Source: Yoonia sp.
GTDB taxonomy: Bacteria; Pseudomonadota; Alphaproteobacteria; Rhodobacterales; Rhodobacteraceae
Direction: 5' to 3'
NCBI GenBank assembly: GCA_028822885.1
Contig: JAPKCP010000194.1
Span: 1-6,222, forward strand
Length of the DNA: 6,222 nucleotides
Below are positions 5,015 to 6,222 of this stretch, piece by piece. The translations under genes and the position numbers were made by a program. Every line of letters starts with the position of its first letter. Position 1 is the stretch's first letter. The notes below the pieces were generated by a model. The model searched no databases, was not told the origin of the DNA, and saw nothing but the letters and a program-made list of their open reading frames with translations.

Positions 5015-6222
5015 ATGAGCCAGACAAGTGATCAGATGGAACTCCGTGAAGAGGACATCCGCAGCCATTATGCAGCAGCCCTCGACCTGATTGACGGGTT
5101 TGACCACGCCCCGCGCATTGCAACTGCGGCGCTAGGTGCCCCGGTGGAACGGTCTTCGGGTATCGGGACGCGGCGCGGATTTCGCTCAACCACCCCCGGA
5201 TTGGTCACACGCCGCACGGCACGTACTGAGGGTATTCAACTTACCTCACGCGTGGAAGCGGTTGAAGGCGGCGATGGCCTGACTTCCCCCCTGCAAGCTA
5301 CAGTGTTGCAAAGCCTGCGCCGCGCAATTGCGATTGCGCTTGGTGTGGCTGATCAGTTCGCAGAGCGGACTGCGTTAAAAGATCTCAAGCGGTCCAATCT
5401 TGAGGGCGGGTTGGCAGGCACCAAACGTGCCGAATTTTCAGAACTCCTGACTGCTGAGGCGCTTGTTACGCTCTACGTCTTTGGGTCTGCGACCGCGTTT
5501 CTTTTGGCCTCGCATGCATCAGAAGAGACCGTTGAGATTGGTGAAGTTCAAGAGGTGCTGGCCGATAACGGACAGCTTGCGCTGCACGGCGTACTTTGGG
5601 AATTGGACCAAGATATTGCCGCCCACGCGACCTCTGAACCGAAGCTGATTGCGACTATTTTAGCCTTCGCTGAGGCGCTGATGGAAAAGGTTGCAGCACG
5701 TGCGAGCACGGCTGGCAGGCTCGCGCCATTCAACGCCGCGTCTTGGCGTGTTGAGGCCGATGATTTTGTCGTAAACGGGTTTAGCCCCGCGATGAAGGCT
5801 AAGGGCTCGACGCTCACGATGACGTTCAAGAAACCGAACGAAGTAGTTGGCAATCATATCGCAAAGTACCAGTCGATGAAGCTGGCGAAGATGATCATGG
5901 CGTATGACTTTGATCGCCGATTGAACCCATTTGCCGAGCTAGGCGGATTTATCTTTACCTTCATGGGCGACGGGAAACCGGGGACAGGTAAGACGACCTT
6001 GATCCAGATGATGGCAGGCTTGGTGAATGATTACTGTCAGGTCGCGGGCTATCCGTTTCGCTACCAAAACCTGTCGACGGACAATATTGATAGCTATCAG
6101 GGTAAGTCTGGCCAAAATGCGAAGGCGTTTATCAACAACATCCTTGATCCGGGTGTGATTGGCTTTGGAACCATCGATGACATTGATCAACTTGCAGGCA
6201 AACGCGGTGACCGCCAGTCAAG
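5015..6222 (+). CDS. AAA-family ATPase with long N-terminal region, 3' end cut by the window
   Basis: Cytoplasmic ATPase that probably remodels or unfolds a partner. 402 residues are visible and the frame is still open at the window edge. Walker A is GKPGTGKT (320-327; Lys326, Thr327 bind the nucleotide). A pore-loop-like YQG is at 361-363 in the segment DSYQGKSGQNAKAF, matching the YVGESEKNxRxxF pattern of classical AAA proteins such as FtsH, Vps4 and p97. Walker B is GFGTIDDID (383-391), followed by QLAGKRGD, which fits the 'DEIDxLxGxRG' block. The usual catalytic Glu is Asp389 here. Residues 1-310 are not recognised: a helical start, an Arg/Thr-rich stretch (52-70) that looks flexible, then a helical block (95-230) and a strand-rich part (242-275). 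ATG 5015 is the first start after an in-frame stop at 5000; its ribosome site is weak (GAAGTGAG). The sensor and arginine-finger part lies beyond the window, so hexamer activity cannot be judged. Two hairpins separate it from the preceding gene. Confidence 0.87.
   Translation, partial: MSQTSDQMELREEDIRSHYAAALDLIDGFDHAPRIATAALGAPVERSSGIGTRRGFRSTTPGLVTRRTARTEGIQLTSRVEAVEGGDGLTSPLQATVLQSLRRAIAIALGVADQFAERTALKDLKRSNLEGGLAGTKRAEFSELLTAEALVTLYVFGSATAFLLASHASEETVEIGEVQEVLADNGQLALHGVLWELDQDIAAHATSEPKLIATILAFAEALMEKVAARASTAGRLAPFNAASWRVEADDFVVNGFSPAMKAKGSTLTMTFKKPNEVVGNHIAKYQSMKLAKMIMAYDFDRRLNPFAELGGFIFTFMGDGKPGTGKTTLIQMMAGLVNDYCQVAGYPFRYQNLSTDNIDSYQGKSGQNAKAFINNILDPGVIGFGTIDDIDQLAGKRGDRQS

Noticed and set aside
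4984..5017. Upstream ATGs (4984, 5005) as starts of the AAA ATPase
   Set aside because: Neither is in the ATPase frame, and an in-frame TGA at 5000-5002 blocks any longer form.

Overview
The window looks like chromosomal DNA from an alphaproteobacterium, most likely a moderate-GC marine member of the Rhodobacteraceae (roseobacter group). This rests on codon use, intergenic style, a creatine-degrading gene and an alphaproteobacterial-type L,D-transpeptidase. It is an inference; no rRNA or other taxonomic marker is present. All genes called lie on the + strand.

Layout. (1) Positions 1-146 hold what may be the 3' end of an unidentified gene, overlapping the next start by 14 nt. (2) 133-1338 is a full-length creatinase that splits creatine into sarcosine and urea; every active-site residue I can recall aligns with the Pseudomonas putida enzyme, offset by at most one position. 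A strong 14-bp hairpin follows it. (3) 1490-2287 (possibly from GTG 1451) is an exported YkuD-type L,D-transpeptidase with a twin-arginine signal and the His/Cys catalytic motif. (4) From about 2375 a promoter-like -10 box precedes a run of four genes: a 359-residue, cysteine-free coiled-coil protein with a weak TelA-like layout (2424-3503); a 91-residue two-helix membrane protein, coupled by an ATGA overlap (3500-3775); a 373-residue soluble protein I do not recognise (3780-4901); and, after a 113-nt gap with two AT-rich hairpins, a classical AAA ATPase with a long unrecognised N-terminal region, cut by the window end (5015-6222).

How the genes work together. Creatinase and the L,D-transpeptidase are ordinary single-function genes, one for osmolyte/nitrogen catabolism and one for cell-wall cross-linking. 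The interesting part is the 2424-6222 cluster. Its spacing suggests co-expression. The set (elongated helical protein, small inner-membrane protein, soluble partner, AAA remodelling ATPase with a YQG pore loop and an unusual Asp-Asp Walker B) suggests a membrane-associated remodelling or stress-response complex. No function can be assigned from sequence alone. There is no gap over 300 bases without a gene, and I saw no tRNA, rRNA, CRISPR array, insertion sequence or prophage gene.
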